Translations under genes and position numbers: made by a program
Shown: piece after piece, positions 1-11,437 of the stretch
Numbering within the stretch: position 1 is the first letter of the stretch
Layout: each line of letters starts with the position of its first letter
Notes under the pieces: generated by a model
What the model saw: only the letters and a program-made list of their open reading frames with translations
Databases searched by the model: none
Told to the model about the DNA's origin: nothing
Source of the DNA: Pyrrhosoma nymphula
Taxonomy: Eukaryota > Arthropoda > Insecta > Odonata > Coenagrionidae
Assembly: GCA_963573305.1 (NCBI GenBank)
Contig: OY754330.1
Coordinates: forward strand, 8,184,001-8,248,000
Direction: 5' to 3'
DNA length: 64,000 nucleotides

Positions 1-336
1 TAAGTGATATTGAAGTGAAATTGAAAATTCTTAGTGAGGGAGCATTCAGTCAGGCCGTCACCTGTGAACTGGACCAGCTTCCGGTGACAGCACAGCAAAG
101 TTTGTCTATGCAACTCAATCTGAACTGGTGAAATGAAATCATTAAAAGACCACAGATCCCGCAACAAAGATAATTCAGTCTGTGAGTTTGATCCTCGAAA
201 TGCGGTAAAAATAAAACTGCCACAGAACTACAGAACAGTAAAAAAATGAACCATTTCTTCAGAGAGTGGAGTCACAGCATTTATTAAAAGCCCACACAGC
301 ATTTTTTTGGCCACAGTCAAGGAACAGCTTGGCAGA

Positions 337-569
337 GAAGACTGTGGAATGGTTAATATTGAAGATGTTCTCGCAGGACTAAAACTTTCACGCTAAGAAT
401 ATGCAGCAGCTGCCATCCAGTGTATTTGGTGTCCGTGTTCCAATTATATATGGATTCAGAGAGATCATTCTCAAAGTACAGCCTGTTGGTTATTGACAGG
501 AGGAGGAGACTGACACCATCTAATGCTGAGACACTCACAATGCTGGTATTTGAATTAGGTACATTTTGA
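337..569 (+). pseudogene. hAT transposase C-terminal remnant
   Basis: Frame 450-569 reads 39 residues and a stop. It contains SERSFSKYSLLV, then DRRRRLTP and a hydrophobic tail LTMLVFEL. This order (C/S-E-R-x-F-S, basic patch, hydrophobic helix) is that of the C-terminal dimerisation segment of hAT-family transposases. Just upstream a shifted frame reads EYAAAAIQCIWCPCSN, as expected for the preceding helix, so at least one frameshift separates the two. No upstream catalytic domain is readable, although the element may extend to the window edge. It is dead as a protein. Class assignment rests on the motif alone. Confidence 0.6.
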
Positions 570-2748
570 CAATAGTTTATTAAGAATGTAAGTACTGTTG
601 CTATTACTACACTCTGCCATTTTACTTCCCAAAGGAATTGAATGGCCTCAATGGAAGTTAAGCTGACTTACTTAACCTTGGAAAGAAGTAGTTTATTATA
701 TTCTCGGACAACTCTGAAGAAAGGAATATGTTTTGTTTTTCCTAATATCTATCGCGTCAATATGTATTTTTTCATGTGAATATCATATTTTGTTGATCTG
801 CAGGTGTGAAAGCATTTCTCCTTAGGTGTAAACAGCAAATTTTTTCGTATATAAAATAAAATGTATAGTTAGTAATATCTCGAATGCTTTCCATGTTCAT
901 GCTACAGTGTGTCTAATATAACTCCTTTGCTTACATGAGACTCTCTGTGGAAATTATAGTAACACCAAATTTAGAAAACGTAATAAATACACAAAACTCC
1001 ACAATTTGGTTTTCTAATCAACAAATTTCAGAATAAATAAAAACATTTTCAAACACCTCTAGGTATAACGTATACATATATTATTACTCTACTATTACCA
1101 CTGAATTATACTTCATTTTGAAGGAAACTCTTGCATAAGCATGTGTTATAATGGAAGATGAGGTTTAAGTTACATAATCATCATTTTGAGTTATGCATTC
1201 AAGTAACGGCCGACTGAATTTTCATATTTGGAAATAGTACTTGGAAGCGCTGCTGTTCAACCGAAAAATAATTATTCGTCGGCAAGGTGAACACCGCCGC
1301 AACGCAAGGCTCTAGCGCGGCCTCTTGTGTACAGGGAGGGTACTACTTACCGCTGGTAAAGGTCGAGGAAACCGAAAGATCTTCTCTTTTCGCTGTAATC
1401 GTTCGTTACCTCCGGCTTCTGCTATGGCAGTCGCAAAGAGCTGCCGCCGCGCCGGTCGTGGGTCTGGCGAAGGAGTGTTGTTGCGGAGGGGGCGTCGTCG
1501 AATGTTTTTTTTCGCGGCCTACTATCAGTGGTGGTGGTGAGGCGTTATCTGACACCCACTGCCACCCACCGCACTTCCATCCACCTGTTGTCTGCCCCCT
1601 CTGCATTCCGTCGCCTTGCGGGAATACATATTCGCTCCGGAATGAATGCCATTCTCCGCCTCTCAACAAACTTACGTGCTTCAATGGTGAAGTCTTCTGC
1701 AAGGCAACTTCGAATTTTACGTAATGGTAAAATATTTTGCTAAATGGTTTTCTTTTGCTAATGTAAAGTTCGAAGGATAACATATTTGCCGGACGTCCGG
1801 CTTGATTTTATTTTCTTCATGACTTTGCATCTCGTAGCATTCATTAATATATAGGTAGTATCAGTAATACAAACCAGTAGTTGCCTCTTAACCAGTGTGC
1901 TGCATGTTTGAATGTTCGTCTACGTAGCACTATCCCAGTTTCTGGTTTCACTGAGTACTTCCACCAACATCGTCTACCGTCTCTCATGTAATTTCTGCCC
2001 ATCATTCTAAATTGGCGAATGCAATGTCCTTCTCTTCACACTAATGAATAAGCACCGCCACTCCACCAAATGTCCACCCTTCCTTGATCCCATTCCTAAA
2101 CATACCGCTTCCCATTGCAATACCTTCAATAAATGTTTCTCTGTATGTATATTAGAAGCCCTCCCCAAATCAGCTACCAGCATCGAATTGAGGACTCGTG
2201 AGATGGCGTTCATTTTGATTACAAGAGAATTTGAATCGTCCGGGCTAAATTTGGCCCACTGACCAAAATCCACCTCCCCAACAGTCCCATTCCCCCTTCT
2301 CCTTTTCCGCCTCCCCCCCTCCACTCCCCGAGGTAACAGATCACTAGTTAGTCTCTTGTTGCCGACAATGACGGCATGACCGTTGAAACGTCCATACATT
2401 TTTAGTGAGTGTCCTTCACTTCATTTCCGTGTGTCTATTTTCAAAACTACATATATTTATTTTTGTGGTAAATATATACCTAGAACGAGAGTATCGGGGC
2501 ACGCATCTGCATCTTCAAGAGCCCAAGAGGAAAATGAGTCATTCCGGCCATTCAAACAGGTATTCAAACAATTTATATGGTGCCTAATTAAATATTGCAC
2601 GAACAAAATCAATTTTGAAATTCTCCGGTAAAAAAAAGAAAACCAAAGAAATGTTGTCAATACCTACTAATTGTAAGATACAAGTCGGGCAGGGCAGTCC
2701 AGCGTAATCATAATTAGCATTTGGCATGTTCACTGAGGGTTTTCTACA
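570..2748. other. No supported gene; GC-rich patch at 1290-1780
   Basis: I see no gene here. 570-1280 is AT-rich and without structure. 1290-1780 is GC-rich with overlapping open frames on both strands that resemble no family I know; the open frames are likely a consequence of composition. Around 2355-2395 a small hairpin (ACGG/CCGT) is followed by TGAAACGTCC, which resembles the ends of Penelope-like elements elsewhere in the window, but nothing else supports an element. Confidence 0.4.
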
Positions 2749-3357
2749 TCTACATACTACCCCGCAAGCCGCCTCAATAGGCGTGTGGCGGGGGGTGTTA
2801 GGAAACCAGCCGAAAACATATAAAAAGGAAACGCTCTAATGAAATTACGCCTAGCATTTATTAAAGTCCCTTATTGTTCGGGGGAAAAACGAATTCCCAT
2901 ACCTATCCGTTCGGCAACATATCTCTCTTAATTTACCTATCGTTTCTTTCAGACCTGGAAATATAGTGGGGTTCTAATATGATGTTCTCCGTATCGCTCT
3001 TAAAGATATCTATTCTCAATTGCTCAAGTAATCTAAGCCTAGCGCGCAGCCTCCGAGTCTCTAGCGGCTCCCAGCCTAACTCGTTTAATATCTGTGTAAC
3101 GCTGTCTGTACGCCCGTAGCAGTTTTTGACGAATCGCGCAGCTTTCCTTTGTATTATATTATGTTCCCGGATTAAGTCTTTCTGCACCGGATCCCATATG
3201 CTCGCTGCATATTCAAGGTGTGGCCGGACGAGTGCGAAATAGCACCTCTCTTTTACCTTTTCATCCGAAAATCTTCCCACAATACGCTTGACGAATCCTA
3301 GCTTCTTCAGAGCTCTGCCACAAATATTTCTTGTTTTTTTAGAAATGGCTGCCATAT
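2745..3357 (-). pseudogene. Non-LTR retrotransposon 3' fragment (RT C-terminus)
   Basis: The minus-strand frame 3355-2933 gives 140 residues typical of the region after the reverse transcriptase of jockey/CR1-like LINEs: GRFSDEKVKERCYFALVRPH, LEYAASIWDP, and HNIIQRKAARFVKNCYGR. The fingers/palm of the RT and the endonuclease are missing, so this is a 5'-truncated copy, the usual result of incomplete target-primed reverse transcription. Downstream on the same strand (2932-2745) comes a non-coding tail with the stretch CGTGTGGCGGGG reversed, ending in a short ATGTAGA tandem (read on + as TCTACATCTACAT), a common LINE 3' end. The upstream boundary near 3357 is abrupt. Confidence 0.8.
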
Positions 3358-3977
3358 TACCACTGGCAAAATTAGCTGGAGTTTCAGCGAGGTTGCGGTA
3401 ATTTTATTTGATTCTGCATTCTTGATGTATCGAAATGCATTAGGTACTGACGTAATTTGAATATTAACTGTTGTTATTTATGCTAAGCCTGCGTTTGATA
3501 GCGTTAAGCAAATAATATTCGTAGATAAAACTTAAAGAATTTTTTCTCGGATGCATTTTATCTGCAGGATGGCTGGTAGAGGAACTGTAGAGTCAGTCCT
3601 TAATAAACGCTCCGCGGAGGAACGGCCGAAAGCAGAAGACATTTAAGAGACGCGTGCGCTTTTAACGCCCCGAAAAGATTTGGATATCAACTTAATGTTA
3701 AATATGTTGCAGTGAGATTTTTCTTATTTGAGATATATATTACATTGTACAGATAGACATTTTTCCATGAAAATATTCATTCAGGATGCGCCCAAAACAT
3801 TACTTAGGTTGCACACCGTTGTTTTTAATATCCTCCTTCCATTTCTTAGGCATTGCATTCTCGCACCTCTCCTTACTAAGCACATTACACACACGTGCAT
3901 ATTTGTGAGAGGTTTTATCATTTCAAAAATATAATTATTCGCTTATAAAAATCAATAATACTGTACCAGGAGTGAAG

Positions 3978-4012
3978 AGTATGGTACCTCTACACTTCAG
4001 AGGAACCATACT
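3978..4012. repeat. Short imperfect hairpin
   Basis: A 14-base arm (3978-3991, AGTATGGTACCTCT) faces its complement (3999-4012) with one mismatch across a 7-base loop. No flanking element boundaries are visible. It may be a terminal piece of a small foldback element. Confidence 0.55.
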
Positions 4013-5426
4013 GTAGAGTCAACAGTATGACAGAATACATAAGTAAATACTAACGGTCCTTCTAACATTGGTAGCATAGCTATAGTGTGGTTCATGCTTG
4101 TGAGGCTTCGTCTGCCGACAGGCACTGGCGATTTATGCTAGTGGCACACCCTTGAAGTGGCTTGCAGGGTATTTTGCGTAGGTAAATGTAGAACCGAAAA
4201 AGAAACCAATCGTGATGTTAAAATTAATCGAACATGCTAAGAAGAACACCACCTCACAATTTAATGAAAGAATCGTTTATTTCAAACAGTTAAAACGTTT
4301 CGTTTCTTCCGAGGTTCCCATCTGCACGTGCGAGGTTCTGATTTGAACTGGGATCAGTCAGATTTGCAGCTTGCACGCAGTATATGCATATATATGTATG
4401 TAGTACCTATAGGTCCGCATAACCGTCGCTCCTTGGGAGAACAGCTGAACGAACACGCGTCGCCGTCGTTACGAGGTGTTGTGTTTTGCTCGGCGGTGAA
4501 TGGGGTTGGTCGTTAAAAGGGTCTCTTGGGAAGGCAGGGACCTTGGGGTAAAGGGGTAGGGGTGGCAGGAACAGCGACGAGGCAACGTGTGGGCGTGAGG
4601 GGGGGAGGTGGTCATCGTCTTATCGGGAGGCGAACCAGTTGTTGTTCTGTGTAATGCCTACGCGACGCATTCCCTTTCGATGTCATCAACGTCACAACCC
4701 TAATTCGACCTTGATGACCCACATTCGTTCGTTCGCGCGCACCTGACATTGGGGGCGCTTTCCACTCGCTCTGCTTAGCTACACACACACACACACACAC
4801 GACAACGGTGCAGTGCTTTTCATTCGTTGCAGACCCTTCGGTGCACTTTCAAACTAATCTGGGAGATTTGTTTATGACGTGCGCTTCACGTTACGCGTGT
4901 GTCGAATCGATGACTGCCACATGTCCGCCATTGTCGTTGTTCGCGTGTTGATTTTCTTTACAGGCGTCGACCATGGATGGTATAAACTCTTTAATTGATT
5001 TTTTTTTGGCATAAAATCTCTCTCATTTGATTAGCGTTTAATGGTTTGAGTGCATTCGTAAACTATTTAGGAAGGAATCGGCTGACGCAATGCCGTTGTA
5101 GTACCTACCGACCGAGAATGAAGATGGCGCGCGCGGTCTTTCAATCCTCCGACGTCGAACATCTTGAGAGTCAGAACGAGAGGAAACATCGCACATTCGG
5201 GGGCAATTGCTGTGTGAGTTCCGAGATTGGTGGAACACGTGTGCGCTCAATATCGATCATCACGGCATGAATGGGCATCGCATAAGATGGTGGCACTCGA
5301 CGGCGCAGAGGTCAGCGAGGGTCACTCGAGCGACTGACTGAGTGTAAGGGGGGGGGGGCAAGAGGTGGCAGGGCCTCGCCGTGCCGCGCCGCTCGTGTGA
5401 TTTTATCCCATCCCTGATGTCGTCAT
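4013..5426. other. No supported gene; GC-rich stretch and CA microsatellite
   Basis: 4440-5400 is CpG- and GC-rich compared with its surroundings, with short open frames on both strands and no recognisable product. A perfect (AC)10 tract lies at 4781-4800. The composition could suit an unannotated promoter or first exon, but no splice-linked coding sequence was found. Confidence 0.35.
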
Positions 5427-5885
5427 TCACTTTCGACAGGCCAGTGCCATCGAGTTTTGTTTCTCCGGCACGTCCTCTTTTGTCGCTTCGATTGGAGAGG
5501 GGAGGGAGGGAGGGAGATGTAGGGGTGGCAGAGAAAAATTAGCAATATTTATTGTGTTTTTGGAAGGAAACCGAAGGGTAACGTTCTCCAAGAGAGATGC
5601 ATAATTTATGATTGCCAATTTAAAATGCCTTCGGTGCTCTCTCAGCCTCGTCTCAACCGTTCGGCCTGTCTCCCCCACATATATTTTTCCGCACTCTCAT
5701 GGAATCTGGTAAACCCCTGGTGTCTTCAGGCCGATAGGATCCTTCGCCTTCACCAGTCGGTGCCTTAATTTAGGTGGTGGTAAGTGGATAGTTTGGATAT
5801 AGAATGCGGTGGATTTTGCCCGATATGGAAGGAATTTTTTATTAGCGCAACCAGAGAAGTCGGCAGTGTCGGAGCATAGCATCAA
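5427..5885 (-). pseudogene. Penelope-like element, GIY-YIG endonuclease fragment
   Basis: On the minus strand the frame reads LVKAKDPIGLKTPGVYQIP, a TGA stop, then ECGKIYVGETGRTVETRLRE. KIYVGETGR is the GIY-YIG core of the endonuclease domain that follows the reverse transcriptase in Penelope-like elements, and a run ending in P-C-x-C normally precedes it. Here the expected cysteine codon has become TGA at about 5692-5694, so the copy is dead. After HRRHFKLAIIN the sequence leaves the family pattern. The continuation of the same domain lies next door on the opposite strand (5884-6060). Confidence 0.75.
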
Positions 5886-6060
5886 TCAAGACAATGCCAT
5901 TCGATGGGGAGATGCAAAAATTCTTCGCCGCTCACAACGCTACTAGGACCGCATAATCATCGAATGCTATCGAAATCCGCCTTAATCCAAAACATTTCAA
6001 TCGGGATACTGGCTTTAATCTGAGCAATACTTGGGCACCTATAATAAATTGCATGAAAAA
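5884..6060 (+). pseudogene. Penelope-like element, C-terminal piece in inverted orientation
   Basis: The plus strand reads NAIRWGDAKILRRSQRY, a stop, DRIIIECYRN, then after a frameshift IRLNPKHFNRDTGFNLSN. The pattern (…W-x-x-A-K-I-L…R…NP…FNRD-x-G-x-x-LSN) is the end of the GIY-YIG region of Penelope-like proteins, the part that should follow the minus-strand fragment at 5427-5885. It therefore looks like the same copy broken and inverted, or two copies joined head to head. Frameshift and stop make it non-functional. Confidence 0.6.
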
Positions 6061-6282
6061 CATAAGGAAAGAAAAGAAAAGATTTCAAAGGAACATCAGC
6101 CAATCAGACGACACCTGAGCTTAATTGATGGACTCGTTAAACGGTCAGTTCAGTTCAGTGTATAATCCTATACACAGAGAGAGTAACACGCCTTGAGAAT
6201 GGAAAACAAGTTGTTTTCCTAAACGTCGGCCAATATAAAGCCAATTACCTGGTGCAGAGCTCGAGAACAATACCTAAATACT
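6061..6282 (+). repeat. Penelope-type terminal sequence
   Basis: A non-coding tail follows the C-terminal coding piece. It contains CTTGAGAATGG (about 6192), a hairpin GGAAAACAA/TTGTTTTCC and then AAACGTCGG (about 6221-6229). The same order occurs on the minus strand at 38435-38474. This arrangement is typical of the terminal repeats of some Penelope-like elements, where a hammerhead-type fold has been described; here the core is degenerate. Confidence 0.5.
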
Positions 6283-8026
6283 AAATTACACCTTCTTGGT
6301 CTTGGTAGATGCATCATAAACTACTTTCACTCGAGAAGTCGTTCTACATTCTTTGTATACAGCATGGTGCGGTATATAGTATTTGCCGGTACTCCATCCG
6401 ACCTGAGACATATGGCCTAATGAAATGTATTCGGACAAAATAGAGTTATATTCATCTCTGCCTTGCGGATTCTCATTCCATTTTCTCTCCAGCAACTTGT
6501 ATCGCCTAATCGCTGTTGTCTGAGAATCTCCCAAGGTCGCCAAATAATCTATTTCCTTAAGCAGTAAAGGAACAACATACCTACCTGCCGCTAGGCTTTC
6601 GATAATGGCAATTAACAAACAGTTCCTCTGCTAACTCATCCTGCGGTGAAACAATAAGTATGAGCCATTGGTGCTTCCTCCAATCTCAAAAAAATTTGTA
6701 GAGTTAAATCGAGATCAGATTCAGCCGATACAAGACAATTAGAAATGTTAGATGAGTCACGAGATGCAGAAGACACCGAGTTTAATGGCCCAATAAGCAC
6801 ATAATTAAAAAATCGAAGGCCAGGCTGTGGGAAGTCCACTTGAACGAACCACTGGCTTAACCAACATAATGTCGGAATACATATCTGCGCCAAGTAAAAA
6901 ATCGACTGGCCTTGGTTTATAATACTCCGAATCGGCCAATTCTAAGATTTCAAAATGATGGCGTACTCTATCTGGGACTTGCTCCGTGGGTTGTGTTGAG
7001 CTTATCTTTGGTATAACAATGGCATTTACTTGAAGCTCAGGACCCCCTCGATGCGGTCTAATAACTACAGAGGCAGTGCCTTTGGGGGACGTAATCGGAG
7101 TAGCGGTTAAACCAAAACAATTGACCAGCGATGATCTGCGAGGAATTCCTAATCGTTGCTGACAATCCGTTGTAATTAAGCTTGCTTGAGAAGCAGGATC
7201 AATGAGAACACGAATAGGAATGAATGTTCCCGACTTGTTCCTTGCAAGCGCAAGACATGTCCCCAACAAAACCATTGAATAATGCAAATTCATCTGGCAA
7301 GCAGAACATGAAATTGAATTTGACGAGCCATCCACCTCGACTGCAACTGATTCAGAGTTTACCCATTCAGTGTTCTTAAGAAGTTCTGCAGCCAGTCGAT
7401 CATTTAAAGACTGTGCCTTATCATTTGTGAATTGAGATTTGACAACTACACTGTCGTAGCGCGAGTTCCGATTGCATACTAAAGTATGGTGTTTATTCTT
7501 ACATACTTTGCAAAGACTTTAGAAAAGACATTGCTTCGAGGAATGTTTCTCTCCTGAAAAATTATAGCACCACCGTTATGTTTTCGCCAATTCTCTTTGT
7601 CATCGTTAGATAAATTAATCTCTCGCATTGATATATCTTATGATCTCCCGAACAAACAGGACATGATAACTTCTCTACCCTAGCTACGTGAAAATGAGAG
7701 GTTTTCTTTGCAAAAGATTTATTTGGTTGATGAACCAAATGAATTATCTTTCAATAGTATAGACTGTGCGCTCTCCTTTACTCCCGATGATCGGAGAACC
7801 TTAACGTAGTCGCGACCAAATTTTAAGAACATGTGAACCGATGGAAAGTCCACTCGGTTATTCCCAAGTTCAAAATGTCTTCTAGTGTCTTGATCCATAA
7901 CTCGAGGTGCTAAATAGAACAGGACAAATTCGCCCAAATTAGGTATGTTCATCGTCTGCAATGGATTCACATTTTCGATTGATTTTAGATTGCTAGCGGC
8001 AATCGAACTATCGGAACTGGTTATTT
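6283..8026 (-). pseudogene. BEL/Pao LTR retrotransposon remnant (gag, protease, RT start)
   Basis: Read on the minus strand in element order: 7970-7719 is gag-like (LGEFVLFYLAPRVMDQDTRR); 7690-7480 carries zinc-knuckle pieces (CPVCSGDHKIY, SGEKHSSKQC, CKVCKNKHHTLVC); 7335-6805 is an aspartic protease of the BEL/Pao type (VLIDPASQASLITTDC with a D-P-A-S active site, LLGADMY near its end); 6618-6286 is the start of the reverse transcriptase region (GRYVVPLLL, YISLGHMSQV, YYIPHHAVY, VVYDAST). Frames are broken between the blocks. The catalytic YxDD palm, RNase H, integrase and both LTRs are not visible, so this is an internal fragment truncated near 6283. Confidence 0.8.
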
Positions 8027-8608
8027 GTTTTTCTTCTCAGGGTTTCTATATAAAATACCGCCTTACTTGTGAGTTGGTGATGGCTTTTTTAGTCTATACT
8101 GACCATGAAACGAAAAACTATGAAGACATTTTTTATTAGTCATCATCATAGCATCATGGTAACCAGTATTGGAAGGTAGTTTTTCTTCGTAATCTACCTA
8201 AAATGTGAATACTTCCTATATTTTATTACCTGGCAAAGAAATGAGTCATACAGTCCTAGCGGGAGTTAAAACATCCCCCGAAGTGAACCTTGCAATAGCA
8301 TAAATAATAAATGCATTTCTAGTAAAATGTTATTCATTCGCTGTAACATTGGTACGACGACTCAGAAAAAAAAATAACGAAGAATAAATGTGGAAACATC
8401 ATAATTCAGTGCACAGAGGGAGCAACGAAGAAGAAGCAATTCTTGCTTTTCTTCCACCCTCGGCATTTTTCCTTGAGCCCTCTATTGCAAGTCTTTAACT
8501 CCCAGGGTCTGAATCGTGCCCCTCGACCTACAGCACAAGTGGAAAAAATTGGGAAAATATTATGTTGGACTTTAAAGTGCCATCAGTATACCAACGGCAA
8601 CATTAAAT
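8027..8608. other. No supported feature
   Basis: AT-rich sequence with no recognisable coding or repeat structure. Confidence 0.4.
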
Positions 8609-8620
8609 ATCAAATCTAAT

Positions 8621-9128
8621 TCAAAGAACTGCGGAACTGGCCGCGCAGTAACTTTAACGGAGTCACCCGCTAGTGGACACACAATTGTGTGAAATTCACA
8701 GTGAAAAAATAATCATTCGCCTGGACTGGTAGAGCACTCGGCGCGAAATCGGCGGGTCTGGGTTCGAATCCCAGTCCAGGCGAATGATTTTTTCACTGTG
8801 AATTTCACACAATTGTGTGACCACTAGTGGGTGACTCCGTTAAAGTTACTGCGAGGCCAGTTCCGCAGTTCTTTGAATATGTCAAAGTAAACACCATTGT
8901 GTTTAAAGTTTGGCTTTACTTCGTGGACAGTAGCTCGCACACGGGTACTCCATGGCATTGTATGTACGGTACCTGTGAAGACATGTCGCTCCTTAAAGCC
9001 TCCATAAAATTCACAGTGATAGGTGACGCCTGGGTAGATTAACTGGTAGAGCACTCGGTGCGAAATCGGGGGTTCTGGGTTCGAATCCCAGTCCAGGCGA
9101 ATGATTGTTTCGCTGTGAATCTCACACA
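8621..9128. mobile_element. tRNA-like SINE foldback with 12-bp target-site duplication
   Basis: The 508-bp insert is flanked by the direct repeat ATCAAATCTAAT (8609-8620 and 9129-9140). Inside, 8620-8729 and 8771-8878 form an inverted repeat of about 110 bp with few differences. The loop is the middle of a tRNA-like head: TGGTAGAGCACTCGG resembles an A box and GGTTCGAATCC a B box of RNA polymerase III. A second head in direct orientation (about 9030-9103) carries the same boxes and the same CCAGTCCAGGCGAATGATT end. The head is too short and too symmetrical to be a working tRNA. The simplest reading is a retroposed SINE multimer that includes one inverted unit. Confidence 0.75.
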
Positions 9129-9140
9129 ATCAAATCTAAT

Positions 9141-9560
9141 GGTGGTTGTGGGTGAATACAGGAGGGGAAATGTGGAGGTAGGCAGTTTTGGAAGAGAGGT
9201 TATAGGAGGCGCAGTGGCCTTTCATTGGGATCCTTGGAGTTGGAGTCGTGGTTTGGTGGCCAGGCCGATGTAAGAATATATGTCTTATAGGAGTATAGAA
9301 ACAACATTATTAGTGATGAGTAAGAAGTTTGGTCGTAAGTGGCTGAAAATGAGATGATGTTTTGGTGAGATGCTAGAATACAAGATGAGTTACGTAAAGT
9401 TTTTATTATTTTGTGACTGTTGCCTTCATCACCACCATGTATCAACTTTCATTTTCCCTCCATCACTCCTTTTCCACTCGCACGTTCTACTGCAATTCCC
9501 AACAAACTCACCCCTACACATCACTCACACTCCCATGAATATGATATATATTCGTGCTCC
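9141..9560. other. No supported feature
   Basis: Low-complexity pyrimidine-rich and GT-rich sequence; open frames present but no recognisable product. Confidence 0.4.
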
Positions 9561-9574
9561 CTCATATATGGCAT

Positions 9575-9944
9575 ATATTGGAAACTTAACATAAACCCTG
9601 GAAAATGCAGCGCCATAACTCTTGCTCTGAAAACAAAACCCCTGAAATTCAATTACACCATTAATTCAACTCCCTTAAACAGAGTGACAGCTATGAAAGA
9701 CCTAGGTGTTATAACCGACCAAAAACTAAATTACTCCGACCACATTCAGACCGTAAAAAGTAAGGCAATGTCCCTATTTTCCCCGAAACTCACATTTCAC
9801 ACTTTCTCCATCCACTGGTGCGTAACATGCCACGATCGAATGCATACTTTCATTAGAACCCAGAGCAATCTAGAGGATATAAACTCGTATTTCCTCACCA
9901 TGAGCATCTTAACTCACTCATTGAGGACCAAGCCTAAACCTTGA
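9575..9944 (+). pseudogene. Non-LTR reverse transcriptase fragment
   Basis: The frame reads WKLNINPGKCSAITLALKTK, then STPLNRVTAMKDLGVITDQK, and LNYSDHIQTVKSKAMSL. The series W-x-L-x-x-N-x-x-K-C, K-D-L-G-V-x-x-D, L-N-x-x-x-H-I is the segment just after the YADD box of jockey-like reverse transcriptases. Sequence identity to the family pattern fades after about 9790, and the palm itself is absent. It is an isolated fragment of a LINE on the plus strand. Confidence 0.75.
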
Positions 9945-10619
9945 CTGTCATCAGTGCCGGATTAAGAGGGGAGCCCGTAATTCGTCGTAACATAGGAAAA
10001 ATGGTGGTTATAACCAGAGGCGTACCAACATGGTTGGGGCAGGGGCGCAACAACGGGGCCCCCTCCCAGCCCCCCCAGAAATCAGAGGTTGTGGCTCACT
10101 TTTTAATGGACCCTGCCCGATTTGCAAAATCTCTTCCCCCCTGCTTAGCTAGCTTATACAGATTTTTCAAGGAGTGTGCCCCCCCCGATTCGTGGGGTTG
10201 TTGCGCCCCTGGTTGGGGGACTATTCGATATGTGGCCTATTTTTAATTTATAACATTGACATAGTCTGCACAATTTATAACATAGTCTACACAATTATAA
10301 TAGGAAGATGCCAATTTCTTGTATTCCTACAGACCCAGAATCAACTATTTATCAATTGATTGCGTCATTTATCTCAGCATTTACAAAATAGTAGGTTAGA
10401 AGGCATCCTTACACTCTTTAAATAACTTTGGTGTAAGTAGATACCAGTACCATCCTGGTTCATGGCCGCAGCAAATTTATGCTAGCATGCTATTCCTTCG
10501 GCAACGGTATTGAATAGGTATGAAATGAAGAGTGGCTATTTCACAACATTATTTTATTTACAATATAAATCAAACCAAAAAGTTAAAATATTTCAATATT
10601 ACAGTAGTAAGAATGAAAA

Positions 10620-11407
10620 TTATTTCTTGCGAGCTTTTACCTCCTCAAACTGTTTTATTACATCATCAAAATTTACTCTCTTAGCGACAGCGAACTCTAT
10701 TGATATTTAAGGCTATAGGCTTTTGCGGGATTGGCTCATTGTTGAGCGAAGATAGCTTTTATTTAATTTAAGTTTAGAAAAACTTCTTTCATATGAAGAG
10801 ACAGACACACATGCAGTCAAAAAAAGTTTTACGGCTTCACAAATGTTTTGTAACGACTCTTGAAAATCCATTTCGATAATGAACTGCTGCAGCATATTCA
10901 AAGCGGACCACGACATTGCATCGTCTTTTGAAATCCCTGAAGCCTGTACAGTGTAGATGCTTTCGAAGCCTCATGATTTCTGGCACCATTTCTTCCTTCT
11001 CAAAATTATCAAATGCTTTTGTTAGTTGCTGAGCTAGAAGGGGGAGTTGGCCATCACTTGCTTTTACAAGATTCGTCGGATGAACAGCAGCAAACTGTTT
11101 GTAAACATTTTCCATTGAGGTTGATCTAGTTTTTAGCTCTACAAGAAACTTATGAATGCACTCAAACAAAGAACGCTTCACTTCCTGCTGTGGAGTCAGC
11201 CTGCGTCTTTGGTCTTTTCTCCTGGAACCATTTTTTAAAACACGATTGCGTCTCCTGCTTTCAATATCTATGTCCATTTTAGTGTCCATATCAAGATTTT
11301 CAGGAGGATCACATAACTTTTCTACAGCCTTGACCAACTTTGTGGGTTTAGCAACTAAACCCGCAAAGGTTCCGATAATTGCCTATTTAGAACCTCATAC
11401 AGAATAG
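10620..11407 (-). pseudogene. hAT transposase (ZMYM1-like) C-terminal half
   Basis: Minus-strand frames 11337-10837 and 10916-10713, then on to a stop at 10622-10620, cover the C-terminal half of a hAT transposase of the type also seen in ZMYM1-like proteins. Visible parts: RKDQRRRLTPQQEVKRSLFE, the insertion-domain stretch KEEMVPEIMRLRKHL, and the dimerisation end SSYERSFSKLKLNKSYLRST followed by NFDDVIKQFEEVKARKK and the stop. The zinc finger and first catalytic residues are not readable. At least two frame changes separate the parts, so it is dead. Confidence 0.75.
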
Positions 11408-11437
11408 TAGCATCTCGCAAGTACATAATAAGGCTTC

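Noticed and set aside
1287..1783. GC-rich overlapping open frames as genes
   Set aside because: Open on both strands at once with proline, serine and histidine-rich products; explained by base composition.
8701..8790. Possible tRNA gene
   Set aside because: A and B box-like words exist, but the sequence is only about 64 bases between the complementary ends, no cloverleaf or anticodon arm can be drawn, and it is part of a repeated inverted unit.
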